The notes beneath the pieces are model-generated. The model did no database searches and was not told the DNA's origin. It saw only the letters and a program-made list of their open reading frames with translations. From Bryobacterales bacterium (GTDB lineage: Bacteria; Acidobacteriota; Terriglobia; Bryobacterales; Bryobacteraceae): DNA of 64,000 bases. The stretch is from the NCBI GenBank assembly GCA_016716385.1, contig JADJWL010000025.1, positions 310,001 to 374,000 of the forward strand, read 5' to 3'. Position numbers and translations under genes: made by a program. This document shows, piece by piece, positions 18,561 through 27,137 of this stretch (position 1 is its first letter; each line of letters starts with the position of its first letter).

Positions 18561-18947
18561 CTACCCCACGCGCGTCGCGATCCACCAGGTCGTGCCGCCA
18601 GCGTCCTTCACGCCGCCGCGCTTGTCCTCGTCGCCCTTCTGGACTGGTTCCTGCACCGGCTCCGCGCCTGCCTCGAGTGCTCGCCGGTAGCAGGCATCGA
18701 CGTCGGGGACATACACGTGGACGTAGGACGGCAGTGGTGGCCACGCATCCGTTCCGTCAGCCAGCATCACGACGGTGTCGCCGATCCGGACCTCGGCGTG
18801 GGCCAGCCTGCCTTCGCTGTCGGGAAAACGGCGGAGTTCGACGGCGTCAAACACGCGCTGCAGGAAATCGATGGTGCGGCTCGCCCCACTGACGACCAAG
18901 TACGGAGAAACGGTGCTGTAGGCCTCCGGCTTGTACGAGGTTTCCAT
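18561..18947 (-). CDS. VOC-family (glyoxalase/PhnB-like) protein
   Basis: This 128-aa protein carries beta-alpha-beta-beta-beta units: VSPYLVVSGASRTIDFLQRVFDAVEL, then HAEVRIGDTVVMLADG, and a second unit VHVYVPDVDACYRRALEAGAEPVQEP ending GTTWWIATRV. This is the PhnB/YdcE-like group of the vicinal-oxygen-chelate superfamily, which includes glyoxalases, dioxygenases and antibiotic-binding proteins. Metal-ligand candidates are His in AHAEVR and Glu in QEPVQ. The substrate is unknown. It stands alone between the pilin gene and an unknown gene. Confidence 0.85.
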   Translation of the reverse strand: METSYKPEAYSTVSPYLVVSGASRTIDFLQRVFDAVELRRFPDSEGRLAHAEVRIGDTVVMLADGTDAWPPLPSYVHVYVPDVDACYRRALEAGAEPVQEPVQKGDEDKRGGVKDAGGTTWWIATRVG

Positions 18948-18954
18948 GGAACAA

Positions 18955-19470
18955 TCATGACTCAGGTTGGGAGCTTCGCTGGCGGCGCAGCGCCACCCAG
19001 GTGGGAAAGACGGCTGGATTCTCGAGCCAGACGAGCATCCATTCGCGCATCTCCCGCTTCAGGCTGCGCTTTTCTTCGCTCAGCCGGAGACTGTTCGCCA
19101 GCCGTGTGGCCCGGTCCTTGGCCAGGATCACGACGCGGCGGCATTCCGATGCGAGGACGCTATCGCCGCGAAGCCGCGCCGCGGTGTAGACGCGCTCAAA
19201 ATCATTCAGTGAACGCTCCAGGTCGCCGAGCGAGTGCTGGCGGACGCCTCCCCAGGGCGGCTCCACGTGGACACCGGTGTCCGCCACAAGATCCTGCAGA
19301 TAGCCGGCGCTGACTGGTGCTGTGAGCGCCGCCAACCTGCGCCACTCTTCAGCGGACAACTGGGCCTTACCGGCGCAGAACTCCCTGACGATTTGCTTCC
19401 TGCTGTTTCTGGGCACTTCGGTATCGCGCCACGGCGGCATCGTGGTCCGCCATTGTTTCTGAGAAGACAT
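18955..19470 (-). CDS. Protein of unknown function downstream of mltG
   Basis: The longest reading is 171 aa, but its first 104 bases lie inside the 3' end of mltG in another frame. Alternatives are ATG at 19440 or GTG at 19416, and the more natural sequence begins about there (RNSRKQIVREFCAGKAQLS). The product is soluble and mostly helical with two charged helices (GDLERSLNDFERVYTAARLRG and LRLSEEKRSLKREMREWML) and no signal peptide. No family is recognised. Its position suggests translation coupled to mltG. Existence as a gene is likely, but the start is uncertain. Confidence 0.6.
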   Translation of the reverse strand: MSSQKQWRTTMPPWRDTEVPRNSRKQIVREFCAGKAQLSAEEWRRLAALTAPVSAGYLQDLVADTGVHVEPPWGGVRQHSLGDLERSLNDFERVYTAARLRGDSVLASECRRVVILAKDRATRLANSLRLSEEKRSLKREMREWMLVWLENPAVFPTWVALRRQRSSQPES

Positions 19471-20389
19471 GCCGGCCCGAGTTTCCGGGTTCGGCGACGA
19501 AGAACAGGTAATTGGACTCGGCCGGACGTAGCGCCGCTTCCAGTGCCGCGCGGCCCGGACTGGCGATCGGACCAGGCGGCAGACCCGGGTTGCGGTAGGT
19601 GTTGTACGGGTGCTCGCGGTCGAGATCCGAGCGGTAGATTGTTCCCCGCCAGCGCCCTTCGAGCAGAGCGGCGTAGATCACTGTTGGATCGCAATCGAGC
19701 TTCATGCCCCGCGCAAGGCGGTTGGCGAAGACCGAAGCCACCAGCGCCCGTTCGCTGCCCGCACCGGTTTCCTTCTCCACCAGAGACGCCAGTGTCACGG
19801 CCTCATGCACGCTCGCGCCCTCCTGCGGAACCAGATTGCTCCAGACCTGACGGAAGCGGCGGTGCATTTGCCGAGCCAGGTCTTCCGCCGTTGTCGCCCG
19901 GGTGAGCCGGTAGGTGTCCGGGAAGAGGTACCCTTCGAGCGATGTCGCCTTGGGAGCCAGATCGAGGACTGGCGCCGGATCTTCGGCCACCTTGAGAAAG
20001 TCCTGCCCGCGGATCAGCCCCTGAGCTTCCAGCAGGGCGGCGATCTCAAACCTGTTGAATCCCTCCCGAACCGTGACTTCGTAGTAGTGGATGTCGCCCC
20101 GGATCAGCCGGTCCAGCACGCCTCGGGGCGTATCCGCTTTGGCGAAACGGTACTCGCCCGCCTGGAGTTTCGCTTTGGGCCGGAAGATCCGGGCCGCCAG
20201 CAGAAGCTCGCGGCGCTGCACCACGCCTTCCTGTTCGAGAACCACTGCCAGGCGGCGTGTCGCCATGCCGGGCGGCACCGTCACCAATACCTCGCCGGAG
20301 GCCGGCGCGAAAGGCCGGTTCAACAGCCACCACCCGCCGCCGCCCGCTGCCGCAACGGCTAACGCCGCCAGGGCGAAGAACACCCTCAT
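19367..20389 (-). CDS. mltG: Endolytic murein transglycosylase MltG
   Basis: The start is ATG 20389, whose ATGA overlaps the ruvX stop. The 340-aa product has one N-terminal membrane segment (MRVFFALAALAVAAAGGGGWWLL), a LysM-like lead (VTVPPGMATRRLAVVLEQEGVV), then the YceG core: SLEGYLFPDTYRL, TLASLVEKETGAGSERALVASVFANRL (the glutamate in VEKE is the known catalytic acid) and KLDCDPTVIYA. It cleaves nascent glycan strands at the membrane and so sets peptidoglycan chain length. The pairing ruvX-mltG is widespread in bacteria. Confidence 0.95.
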   Translation of the reverse strand: MRVFFALAALAVAAAGGGGWWLLNRPFAPASGEVLVTVPPGMATRRLAVVLEQEGVVQRRELLLAARIFRPKAKLQAGEYRFAKADTPRGVLDRLIRGDIHYYEVTVREGFNRFEIAALLEAQGLIRGQDFLKVAEDPAPVLDLAPKATSLEGYLFPDTYRLTRATTAEDLARQMHRRFRQVWSNLVPQEGASVHEAVTLASLVEKETGAGSERALVASVFANRLARGMKLDCDPTVIYAALLEGRWRGTIYRSDLDREHPYNTYRNPGLPPGPIASPGRAALEAALRPAESNYLFFVAEPGNSGRHVFSETMADHDAAVARYRSAQKQQEANRQGVLRR

Positions 20390-20796
20390 GGTTGCGAATC
20401 CAGGTAGCCCTGCAGAATCAGGACCGCCGACAGCCGGTCGATGGCGCGCGCCCGCTTCTGCTGGCCAATTCCGGACTCCCGCAATACGCGGGATGCTTCG
20501 ACGGTCGTCAGACGCTCGTCCCACAGCCTGGTCGGCAGCCCAAGGTGGCGTTCGATGGCGGCGGCAAATTCCTTCACCTTTTCCGCCTGAGCGCTCTCAC
20601 GACCACTCATGTGCAGAGGATAACCCAACAAGACCAGGGACACGCCGTGGTCGCGCGCCACCGCGCCCAACGCCGCCATGTCGGCGCGCAGGTTCCTGCG
20701 TTCGAGTGTTGGCAGACCCTGGGCGGTAATGCCCAGCGGGTCGCTGATGGCGAGACCGATTCTTCGCTGGCCGACATCCAAAGCAAGAATGCGCAT
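20386..20796 (-). CDS. ruvX: Putative pre-16S rRNA nuclease / Holliday junction resolvase YqgF
   Basis: This 136-aa protein has an RNase H-like fold: ILALDVGQRRIGLAISDPLG (first catalytic Asp), LVLLGYPLHMSG, LWDERLTTVEASRVL, and IDRLSAVLILQGYL (last catalytic Asp). The order and length match YqgF/RuvX, which matures the 5' end of 16S rRNA and was earlier proposed as a Holliday junction resolvase. It is first in the ruvX-mltG unit. The divergent AI-2E gene starts 59 bases away, so this short space must hold both promoters. Confidence 0.95.
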   Translation of the reverse strand: MRILALDVGQRRIGLAISDPLGITAQGLPTLERRNLRADMAALGAVARDHGVSLVLLGYPLHMSGRESAQAEKVKEFAAAIERHLGLPTRLWDERLTTVEASRVLRESGIGQQKRARAIDRLSAVLILQGYLDSQP

Positions 20797-20842
20797 CGGG
20801 ACTGGGGAAAACGCTTAGGGACGGGTTCTGGCTTCCGCCCGC

Positions 20843-20848
20843 TATAAT
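20843..20848 (+). promoter_or_regulatory. Consensus -10 box (TATAAT) placed for a leaderless transcript
   Basis: TATAAT lies 6 bases before the GTG at 20855. With the usual distance from -10 to the start point, transcription would begin at or next to that GTG. No Shine-Dalgarno sequence is visible ahead of it, and no good -35 hexamer is seen 17 bases upstream. Confidence 0.4.
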
Positions 20849-20854
20849 ACGCGT

Positions 20855-22030
20855 GTGGCCCTGGCAATGCAACGGATCGCTTCCGCCGCCGTGCAGGCGG
20901 GAAGCTCCAACCTCGTGAATCTCGCCGTGGTCATTGCGCTGCTCTATTGGGGACGCGTCTTTTTCATCACTTTCGCCGTAGCAGTCGCGCTGGCGTTCAT
21001 CCTGGAGCCCTTCGTCGGGATGCTGATGCGCGTGCGCCTGCCTCGCGCGTTGGCGAGCTTCGTTGTCTGCAGTCTTGCGCTCTTGGCACTGTATCTGATC
21101 GGCCTCGCCGGCTATTCGCAGATTTCCGGATTGATGGACGATTATCAACAGAATTACAGCCAGCGTGTCGCCGGAATCGTGGAAAAAATCACAAACGATA
21201 TCGAAGCGCTGGAACGGACCATCTACTCGATCATCGTGCCGGCCCGCCAGCAGGCGGCGCAGGAGATCCAGCAGGAGCAGGCGCGCAAGACTGACGCCGC
21301 GAAACGGAGGCGCGCGACTGATCCGGTGCCGGCCACGCTGCCGCAGTTGCCTCCGCCGATTCCAGAGGTCCGCATCCGGCCTGACCGTTCGCCGGTGACT
21401 TCCTATATCTATGACCGGCTGGAGTCTGTTTACCAACTGCTCCTGATGTCCTCATTCGTGCCGTTCCTCGTGTACTTCATGCTGAGCTGGCGCGACCACA
21501 TCCAGCGAAGTTTCCTGCAGTTCTTTCAAGGTGAGGACCGGACGGTGGCCGCCAAGAGCCTGCAAGGCATTGCCGAGATGGTGCGGGCATTCGTCCTCGG
21601 TAACTTCGCATTGGGACTGCTTCTGGCGGCGGCGAGTTCGCTCATCTTCTGGAAGCTCAACGTACCCTATCCTCTGCTGGTGGGACCGCTCAGCGGGTTC
21701 GTCAGCCTGATCCCGTACATCGGACTCCCGTTGGCGATGCTGCCTCCGCTTGCGGTGGGCCTGGCGGGGTTACACAGTGTCTCTCACCTTGTGCTGGTCG
21801 CCGCGATCGTCACGGGACTCCATGTGCTGGCGTTGAATCTTCTGTACCCGAAGATCGTGGGCTCGCGCGTGCACTTGAACCCGCTGGTCGTGACGGTGGC
21901 GCTGATGTTCTGGGGCTTTCTCTGGGACGCCGCGGGCCTCGTCCTGGCGATTCCCCTCACGGCGGGAACGAAGGCCGTTTGCGACAACGTCCGCAGCCTG
22001 CGCCACTATGGCAAGCTGCTGGGTGATTGA
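20855..22030 (+). CDS. AI-2E family transporter (PerM-like membrane protein)
   Basis: This 391-aa integral membrane protein has N-terminal hydrophobic segments (residues about 15-60 and 65-90), a soluble middle part (about 100-180) with a charged Gln/Lys/Arg stretch (IQQEQARKTDAAKRRR), then five or so C-terminal segments. These include the family motif GPLSGFVSLIPYIGLPLAMLPPLAVGL and LNPLVVTVALMFWGFLWDAAGLVLAIPL. Transported substrates of this family vary (AI-2, ions, lipids), so the substrate is open. The start is GTG 20855, with ATG at 20867 as an alternative; neither has a clear ribosome site. Confidence 0.9.
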   Translation: MALAMQRIASAAVQAGSSNLVNLAVVIALLYWGRVFFITFAVAVALAFILEPFVGMLMRVRLPRALASFVVCSLALLALYLIGLAGYSQISGLMDDYQQNYSQRVAGIVEKITNDIEALERTIYSIIVPARQQAAQEIQQEQARKTDAAKRRRATDPVPATLPQLPPPIPEVRIRPDRSPVTSYIYDRLESVYQLLLMSSFVPFLVYFMLSWRDHIQRSFLQFFQGEDRTVAAKSLQGIAEMVRAFVLGNFALGLLLAAASSLIFWKLNVPYPLLVGPLSGFVSLIPYIGLPLAMLPPLAVGLAGLHSVSHLVLVAAIVTGLHVLALNLLYPKIVGSRVHLNPLVVTVALMFWGFLWDAAGLVLAIPLTAGTKAVCDNVRSLRHYGKLLGD

Positions 22031-22043
22031 TCGGCGGTGCTTC

Positions 22044-23270
22044 TCACACCCGCGTCCGGCGATTCACGAACGACCAGATGAGAAACCCCACCGCAGGCAG
22101 CAGCGCCGCAATCAGAAATGCTTCGCTCCAGCGGGACTGATCGAACATCCGGCCGAACAGTGGCATGAAGATCGCCACCGACGCGCCGAATGAGCCGGCG
22201 CCGATGCCCGCGATCAATCCCGCGTTCGCCGTCGTGTAGATGGCTACGCCGTGAGACACCGGGGGCACGACGAAACCAACCGTCACGAACATCGCCAGAA
22301 AGAGCAGCGCCATCGTCGCTTCCAGAGACGTGACGTAGGTGACACAGGCCAGCGGCAACGAGAGCAAGACACCGGCAAACATCAGCCGCCGCACTGCCGC
22401 CGTACGCTCCACTCCGCGCGCCACCATCTTGTCGAGGAGCCAGCCCCAGAAAAAGTAGCCGGTTTCCCAGCCGAGTGGCGGGATCCACAGCACCTTGCCG
22501 ATATCCGCCTGCGACGCGCCCAGCACGCGGTTCAGATACAGCGAGGCGCTGTACAGGACGAAGCCGATCGGCATGGCACCAAGCGAGTAGGCCGCGATGA
22601 AGCCCCACAGTCTGGGGTCGCGCAGCCGGATACCGGGCGCTTCGCCGGGTGGTTCCACAGGCCGCCGGACATCCTCGCGCCGGCTGACGAAGAACCAGAG
22701 TGTCAACCAGGCAACTCCGATCAATCCAGTAAACAGAAATGCTCCCCGCCATCCCCACAGCAGGGCGACGGGAGTCATGAGGATCGGGGTGAGGATCGCG
22801 CCCATCGATCCGCCGCTGTAGGCCACCGCCATCCCGCGCGCCTGCAGCGCCGGAGGCAACGTCTGCGTGACCGCACGCAGTCCGCCAGGGAAGGTCGCGC
22901 CTTCCCCGAACCCAAGAACGCCGCGCGCCACGGCGAGGCTCCAAAACCCGGTGGTCGCGGCGTGCACGGCGGACGCGACTGTCCAGACCGACACCGCCAG
23001 GTTCATCCCCAACCGCAAGCCCAACTTATCGAGCAACCGCCCCCACACCGGGTTGCCGATCATGTACATGACCGAGAACGCAGAGATCACCCAGCCGTAT
23101 TGCTCCGCCGTCAGGGACGTTTCCCGCAGGATCGTCGGGGCCAGCAGGGCCAGCGTATTCCGGTCGACGTAGCTGATCAGCGACACGAGCAGCATTGAAC
23201 CCGACGGGACCCAGCGTGTTACACTGTGCGGGATACTCAAGGATGCTGCTCGCCAGGGAGTTTGTTGCAT
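22044..23270 (-). CDS. MFS transporter (ACS/anion-cation symporter type)
   Basis: This 408-aa protein has twelve predicted membrane segments. It shows SYVDRNTLALLAPTI in helix 1, the loop 2-3 motif GRLLDKLGLRLG, GFGEGATFPGGL in helix 4-5 and RREDVRRP at the central loop; these match the sugar-acid/anion group of the major facilitator superfamily. The gene is convergent with the AI-2E gene. Its longest start (23270) overlaps the divergent DUF507 gene; a TTG at 23240 or ATG at 23195 (MLLVSLISYVDR) are alternatives, and the true start is unsettled. Confidence 0.88.
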   Translation of the reverse strand: MQQTPWRAASLSIPHSVTRWVPSGSMLLVSLISYVDRNTLALLAPTILRETSLTAEQYGWVISAFSVMYMIGNPVWGRLLDKLGLRLGMNLAVSVWTVASAVHAATTGFWSLAVARGVLGFGEGATFPGGLRAVTQTLPPALQARGMAVAYSGGSMGAILTPILMTPVALLWGWRGAFLFTGLIGVAWLTLWFFVSRREDVRRPVEPPGEAPGIRLRDPRLWGFIAAYSLGAMPIGFVLYSASLYLNRVLGASQADIGKVLWIPPLGWETGYFFWGWLLDKMVARGVERTAAVRRLMFAGVLLSLPLACVTYVTSLEATMALLFLAMFVTVGFVVPPVSHGVAIYTTANAGLIAGIGAGSFGASVAIFMPLFGRMFDQSRWSEAFLIAALLPAVGFLIWSFVNRRTRV

Positions 23271-23830
23271 ATTTATCGCGCCAGATCGTCAAGAAACTGA
23301 CGCCCCAGATCATTGAGACTCCGAGCCCCGAAGCGGTGATCGAGTTGACTGCCAACCTCATCACCGAAGAACTCGAAGTGGAGGACCAGCTCAATGAAGA
23401 GGTGCGCGAGATCCTCGGCCAGTATAGCGACTATATGCGCCGCGAGGGCGTGAGCTACCAGGAGATGTTCCGCAAGACCAAGAACACGCTCATCGCCCAG
23501 CGCAAGATTCTGAGGGCGTCCGGGCGCGATACGGGCGACGCGATGAAGCTTTCGCGGGACAAGATCACCGACATCTCCCACAAGCTGGTCAACACCTACA
23601 GAACCAACCGTCTGATCCGTCTGAAGAAAGAGCAGAACGAAATCCGCCTGGAGATCGTCCGGGAGATGACCCATTTGCTGCAGACCGAAGATAAGGTCGA
23701 CCGCGCTTCACGGGACAAGGTCCGCACGCTCAAGCGCAACGTGCCTGAGGGCAGCGAAGAGTGGGACTTGCTGCAGAAGCGCTATTACGCGGAAGAACTG
23801 AAGCGGTTCGGCATCGACCTGGCGCGGTAG
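23243..23830 (+). CDS. DUF507 family protein
   Basis: The 195-aa product starts MLLAREFVAYLSRQIVKKLTP and is almost wholly helical and charged, with two DUF507-like repeats: residues about 1-95 (ANLITEELEVEDQLNEEVREIL) and about 100-195 (THLLQTEDKVDRASRDKVRTL and KRYYAEELKRFGIDLAR). DUF507 proteins have no established function and are found mainly in Acidobacteriota, Deltaproteobacteria and Aquificae relatives. The frame stays open 48 bases upstream (to 23195), but the family begins at this ATG. rbsK follows 7 bases later. Confidence 0.88.
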   Translation: MLLAREFVAYLSRQIVKKLTPQIIETPSPEAVIELTANLITEELEVEDQLNEEVREILGQYSDYMRREGVSYQEMFRKTKNTLIAQRKILRASGRDTGDAMKLSRDKITDISHKLVNTYRTNRLIRLKKEQNEIRLEIVREMTHLLQTEDKVDRASRDKVRTLKRNVPEGSEEWDLLQKRYYAEELKRFGIDLAR

Positions 23831-23837
23831 CAGGGCC

Positions 23838-24758
23838 ATGGCCATCGTCGTCGCCGGAAGCCTGAACATGGACTTCGTCGTGACGGCGGCGAGACTGCCG
23901 GCGCCCGGCGAGACCGTGCTCGGCGGCGGTTTCGCGATGCTTCCCGGGGGCAAAGGCGCCAACCAGGCGTGCGCCGCCGGACGCCTCGGCGCGGGACTGC
24001 CGGTGAAGATGATCGGGCGAGTCGGCTACGACCTGTTCGCCGATCACCTGAAAGCCAGCCTCGCAGCAGCCGGCGTCGATGTTTCCGCCGTGCACGCGTC
24101 GCGCACGCAGCCGACCGGTGTGGCGTTCATTTGCGTGGAGGCGGGTGGTCAGAACTCCATCATCGTAGCGCCCGGCGCGAATCAGGAATTGGGCGACGCC
24201 GGCGCAATGCGCCAGGTGTTCCGCGGTGCGCGCATTGCATTGTTCCAGTTGGAAAGCCCGCTCGACACAGTGCGCGCGGCACTCACCATCGCGCGGCAGG
24301 AGGGACTCGTGACAATTCTCGACCCGGCGCCGGCGCAGCCGCTGGGCGACGCGATCCTGTCCGAGGTCAGCATCCTCACGCCGAACGAAAGCGAAGCCTT
24401 ACTGCTGGTGGGCGAATCACCGCGGCGCCTCACGCCGGAGGAGGCCGCCGGCGTCGCACAAGCGCTCCGAGCGAAGGGCGCGGACCGCGTGATCGTCAAA
24501 CTCGGCGATGCGGGGTGCTTGCTGGCGGATGAAGGGCGAACGCGCCTCGTCTCCGGATTCGCCGTGGAAGCGGTCGACGCCACCGCCGCCGGCGATGTAT
24601 TCAACGGGGCGCTCGCCGTGGCGCTAGCCGAAGGACGGAGTCTCGACGAAGCCGCACATTTCGCCAACGCCGCCGCGGCGCTGTCGGTCACACGGAGGGG
24701 CGCTCAGTCTTCCGTGCCTTCCCGCGCCGAGACTGACGCGCTTCTTGCGGGAAGTTGA
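23838..24758 (+). CDS. rbsK: Ribokinase-like PfkB-family sugar kinase
   Basis: This 306-aa PfkB-family kinase has the first signature GGGFAMLPGGKGANQACAAGRLG, substrate residues in GSLNMDFVV, TPNESEALLLVG, and the second signature DATAAGDVFNGALA with the catalytic Asp and anion-hole AAGD. It phosphorylates ribose or a related sugar at the 5' position with ATP. The ribokinase assignment rests on overall similarity and length (300-310 aa); a deoxyribokinase or nucleoside kinase cannot be excluded. Its 3' end overlaps the convergent gene by 55 bases. Confidence 0.9.
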   Translation: MAIVVAGSLNMDFVVTAARLPAPGETVLGGGFAMLPGGKGANQACAAGRLGAGLPVKMIGRVGYDLFADHLKASLAAAGVDVSAVHASRTQPTGVAFICVEAGGQNSIIVAPGANQELGDAGAMRQVFRGARIALFQLESPLDTVRAALTIARQEGLVTILDPAPAQPLGDAILSEVSILTPNESEALLLVGESPRRLTPEEAAGVAQALRAKGADRVIVKLGDAGCLLADEGRTRLVSGFAVEAVDATAAGDVFNGALAVALAEGRSLDEAAHFANAAAALSVTRRGAQSSVPSRAETDALLAGS

Positions 24759-25957
24759 ATCTCGCGCATCCTTCCCACAGGCACGTCGAACAGCGTGGAC
24801 GACCGCCACAGGTCAGGTTCGGGCCGGTATTCGCGGTCGAGAAAGAACGCCTGCCGGACTTCCTCTACGCGGCACTCACCGTCCGCGCCCTTTTCCCCGG
24901 CGATACAGCCGAACGCCAGCGCCGTCACGTCGCGTGACGGGACTTCGATCGACGTCCGGAACCATCCGCTCCGGGCAATGGACGCGATGGGGCGTCCCGC
25001 GTGCGACGCGTGCCACTCGCCGTTCACGCGTGCAAATACGGCGAGCGCGACGCCTTCCATGCGGCCGCGCGCGTCGAGATACAAGTAGTGCCGCGGATCG
25101 GCGACCTTCTCTCCGTCTCGCGTTCCCGGAGGCCGCAGTTTGCCCTCGCGCTCGAGTTCGGTGGCCATGACCCGGTGAAGCACTGGGTCGGCATCCATGA
25201 GGGATTCGCGTGTTCCCGCACTCAAATCCGCCGGGATGGGCGCGATGCGGAAGTGCAGGGGTGAAGCGCCAGAGTCGGCCACCATGTTGTTGTCCGTAAC
25301 GGTGATCAACCGCGGATGCAGCCCGTCGAACGCGCCCCGGAATGGCAGGTCCTTGTGATCGCGTCCCTGGTAGAACGCGCCGGCCGCACCGGTGCGGTAA
25401 ATCCATTCGATGTCCGTCGCCCGTCCCCACCGCGCCATCAGATTGCGCGTCGACGTTCCACCATCTTCGTTCGAGTAGATCACTGTGTACTCGAGGAGGC
25501 CGTTCCGGCGGTCGCAGACCGCCACGAGCGGGACATCGGTAAACTTCCCTTCGGTGCCGGGCCGCGCATCGAGATAGGGTGCGTTGGCGATCATGGCCCA
25601 GTCCGGGTGCGAGCGCGGGTATTCCTCGAACGACGCTCCGTGCACGGTGAGCCCCGCGCCTGGCGCGGACCACTCACCCGAACGGTTCACCCGCAGCGTA
25701 TGCGCCCCCGCGGCCAGCGGTCCGAGCAGGACGCGGTAGCGCCGCCGCTCCGCACCCCCGAACAGGACGACGTGCTGCCGCACGCCTCCAACCGAGATCT
25801 CGGCGACCGCCGCCTCGCGTCCAGGCTTCGCCCAGTCCGCGCCCGGAGAACTCATTTCGATTGCCGCCACGACCTCCGCCTCCGACGCGGTCCGGAAGGG
25901 GAACTCAGCGGGCAGGGCCGATGCCGCGAGGATCGCCAGCAGCAGGATATTTCGCAT
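24704..25957 (-). CDS. Exported protein of unknown function
   Basis: This 417-aa product has signal peptide MRNILLLAILAASALPAEF. The rest is predicted beta-rich: VLLGPLAAGAHTLRVNRSG, an Ig-like or carbohydrate-binding look in the first 130 residues, then LLEYTVIYSNEDGGTSTRNLMARWGRATD, DNNMVADSGASPLHFRI and DPRHYLYLDARGRMEGV. No known domain was recognised and no catalytic motif is evident. It is divergent from the SDR gene (26 bases between starts), and its last 55 bases overlap rbsK on the other strand. Confidence 0.65.
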   Translation of the reverse strand: MRNILLLAILAASALPAEFPFRTASEAEVVAAIEMSSPGADWAKPGREAAVAEISVGGVRQHVVLFGGAERRRYRVLLGPLAAGAHTLRVNRSGEWSAPGAGLTVHGASFEEYPRSHPDWAMIANAPYLDARPGTEGKFTDVPLVAVCDRRNGLLEYTVIYSNEDGGTSTRNLMARWGRATDIEWIYRTGAAGAFYQGRDHKDLPFRGAFDGLHPRLITVTDNNMVADSGASPLHFRIAPIPADLSAGTRESLMDADPVLHRVMATELEREGKLRPPGTRDGEKVADPRHYLYLDARGRMEGVALAVFARVNGEWHASHAGRPIASIARSGWFRTSIEVPSRDVTALAFGCIAGEKGADGECRVEEVRQAFFLDREYRPEPDLWRSSTLFDVPVGRMREIQLPARSASVSAREGTED

Positions 25958-25982
25958 GCCGGACCATGGTAGCGTGACTCAC

Positions 25983-26759
25983 ATGCGGCCTTTGGCAGTG
26001 GTGACTGGCGCCTCGGCGGGACTCGGAGCGGTGTTCGCGCGGCAATTGACCGCGCGCGGTTACGACCTCGTCCTGACGGCGCGGCGCGCCGACCGTCTCA
26101 ACGCTCTCGCCACCGAACTCGGGCGGAATGGCGCGGCGTGCCAGGCGGTGGCCGCCGACCTTTCGGAAGACAGCGGCATCGAAGCGGTCGCGGATGTGAT
26201 CCAGACTCGCCGTCCCGATCTTCTGGTGAACAACGCGGGGTTCGGAACCAAGGGACGCTTTCACGAAGCGGACTTCGCCGGACAACACACGATGCACCGG
26301 GTGCACGTGATGGCGACGCTGCGGCTCACGCACGCGGCTTTGGGTCCGATGGTGGAACGCGGCTCAGGTGGCATCATCAACGTCAGTTCGGTGGCGGGAT
26401 TCGCGCGCAGTCCGGGCAACGTCAGCTACTGCGCGACGAAGTCCTGGATGAACGCGTTCACTGAAGCTCTCGTATTGGAGATGCGCGCGCTACAGTCGCC
26501 CGTGCGAATTCAGGCGCTCTGCCCGGGATTCACCTACACCGAGTTTCACGACGTCATGCAGGTGAGCCGTGACCGCGTTCCACGCACTCTGTGGCTCGAC
26601 GCGGACTTCGTCGTCGGCGAATCCCTGCGCGCGCTCGATCGCGGGCAATGGCTCGTGATTCCAGACTGGCGCTATCGCTGGTTCGTGGCGCTGATCACGC
26701 GGCTGCCGGCCCGTCTGCGGCTCGCGATGCAGAGCCGCTCGCCGCACTCACGCGCCTGA
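25983..26759 (+). CDS. Short-chain dehydrogenase/reductase
   Basis: Starting at ATG 25983 the product has 258 aa. The nucleotide-binding motif is VTGASAGLGAVFARQL, followed by VNNAGFGTKGRF, INVSSVAGFARSPGNVSYCATKS (Ser-Tyr-Lys catalytic set, YxxxK as YCATK) and CPGFTYTEF. This matches the DltE/YqjQ-like branch of classical SDRs, often NADP-dependent. The C-terminal end is hydrophobic and basic (WRYRWFVALITRLPARLRLAMQSR), perhaps contacting the membrane. The substrate is unknown. Its stop overlaps the convergent ridA gene by 12 bases. Confidence 0.92.
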   Translation: MRPLAVVTGASAGLGAVFARQLTARGYDLVLTARRADRLNALATELGRNGAACQAVAADLSEDSGIEAVADVIQTRRPDLLVNNAGFGTKGRFHEADFAGQHTMHRVHVMATLRLTHAALGPMVERGSGGIINVSSVAGFARSPGNVSYCATKSWMNAFTEALVLEMRALQSPVRIQALCPGFTYTEFHDVMQVSRDRVPRTLWLDADFVVGESLRALDRGQWLVIPDWRYRWFVALITRLPARLRLAMQSRSPHSRA

Positions 26760-27137
26760 CGTCACGAGGGCGATCGCGTCGATCTCGATGAGGACATCTT
26801 TGGGAAGGCGGGCGGCCTCAATGGTCGAACGCGCGGGCGGGTTCTCCGTGAAATACCGGGCGTATACCTCGTTCATCTTGGGGAACTCGCCCATATCCCG
26901 CAGAAACACCGTGGTTCTTACCGCCGAGGCGAGCGACGCGCCCGATGCCTCGAGCAGCCCCTTGAGGTTTTCGAGGACGCGTTCGGTCTGCTCGACGATG
27001 CCGCCGGGGACGACCTGGCCGGTGGCGGGATCGAGCGGGATCTGCCCGCTCGCGAACACAAATCCGTTGGCGGCAATCGCCTGCGAGTAGGGCCCGATCG
27101 CCTGCGGAGCGTTCGAGGTGGCAATGACGTTCTTCAT
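26748..27137 (-). CDS. ridA: RidA family enamine/imine deaminase
   Basis: The ATG at 27137 overlaps the pyrD stop (ATGA), giving 129 aa, the normal length. Motifs are GPYSQAIAANGFVFASGQIPLDP, VLENLKGLLEASGAS, and the signature around the active site RSTIEAARLPKDVLIEIDAIAL with the conserved Arg. RidA hydrolyses reactive 2-aminoacrylate-type enamines formed by PLP enzymes. It is the last gene of the tdh-kbl-phosphatase-pyrD-ridA run, where the threonine-degrading enzymes are a plausible source of such intermediates. Confidence 0.94.
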   Translation of the reverse strand: MKNVIATSNAPQAIGPYSQAIAANGFVFASGQIPLDPATGQVVPGGIVEQTERVLENLKGLLEASGASLASAVRTTVFLRDMGEFPKMNEVYARYFTENPPARSTIEAARLPKDVLIEIDAIALVTSGA

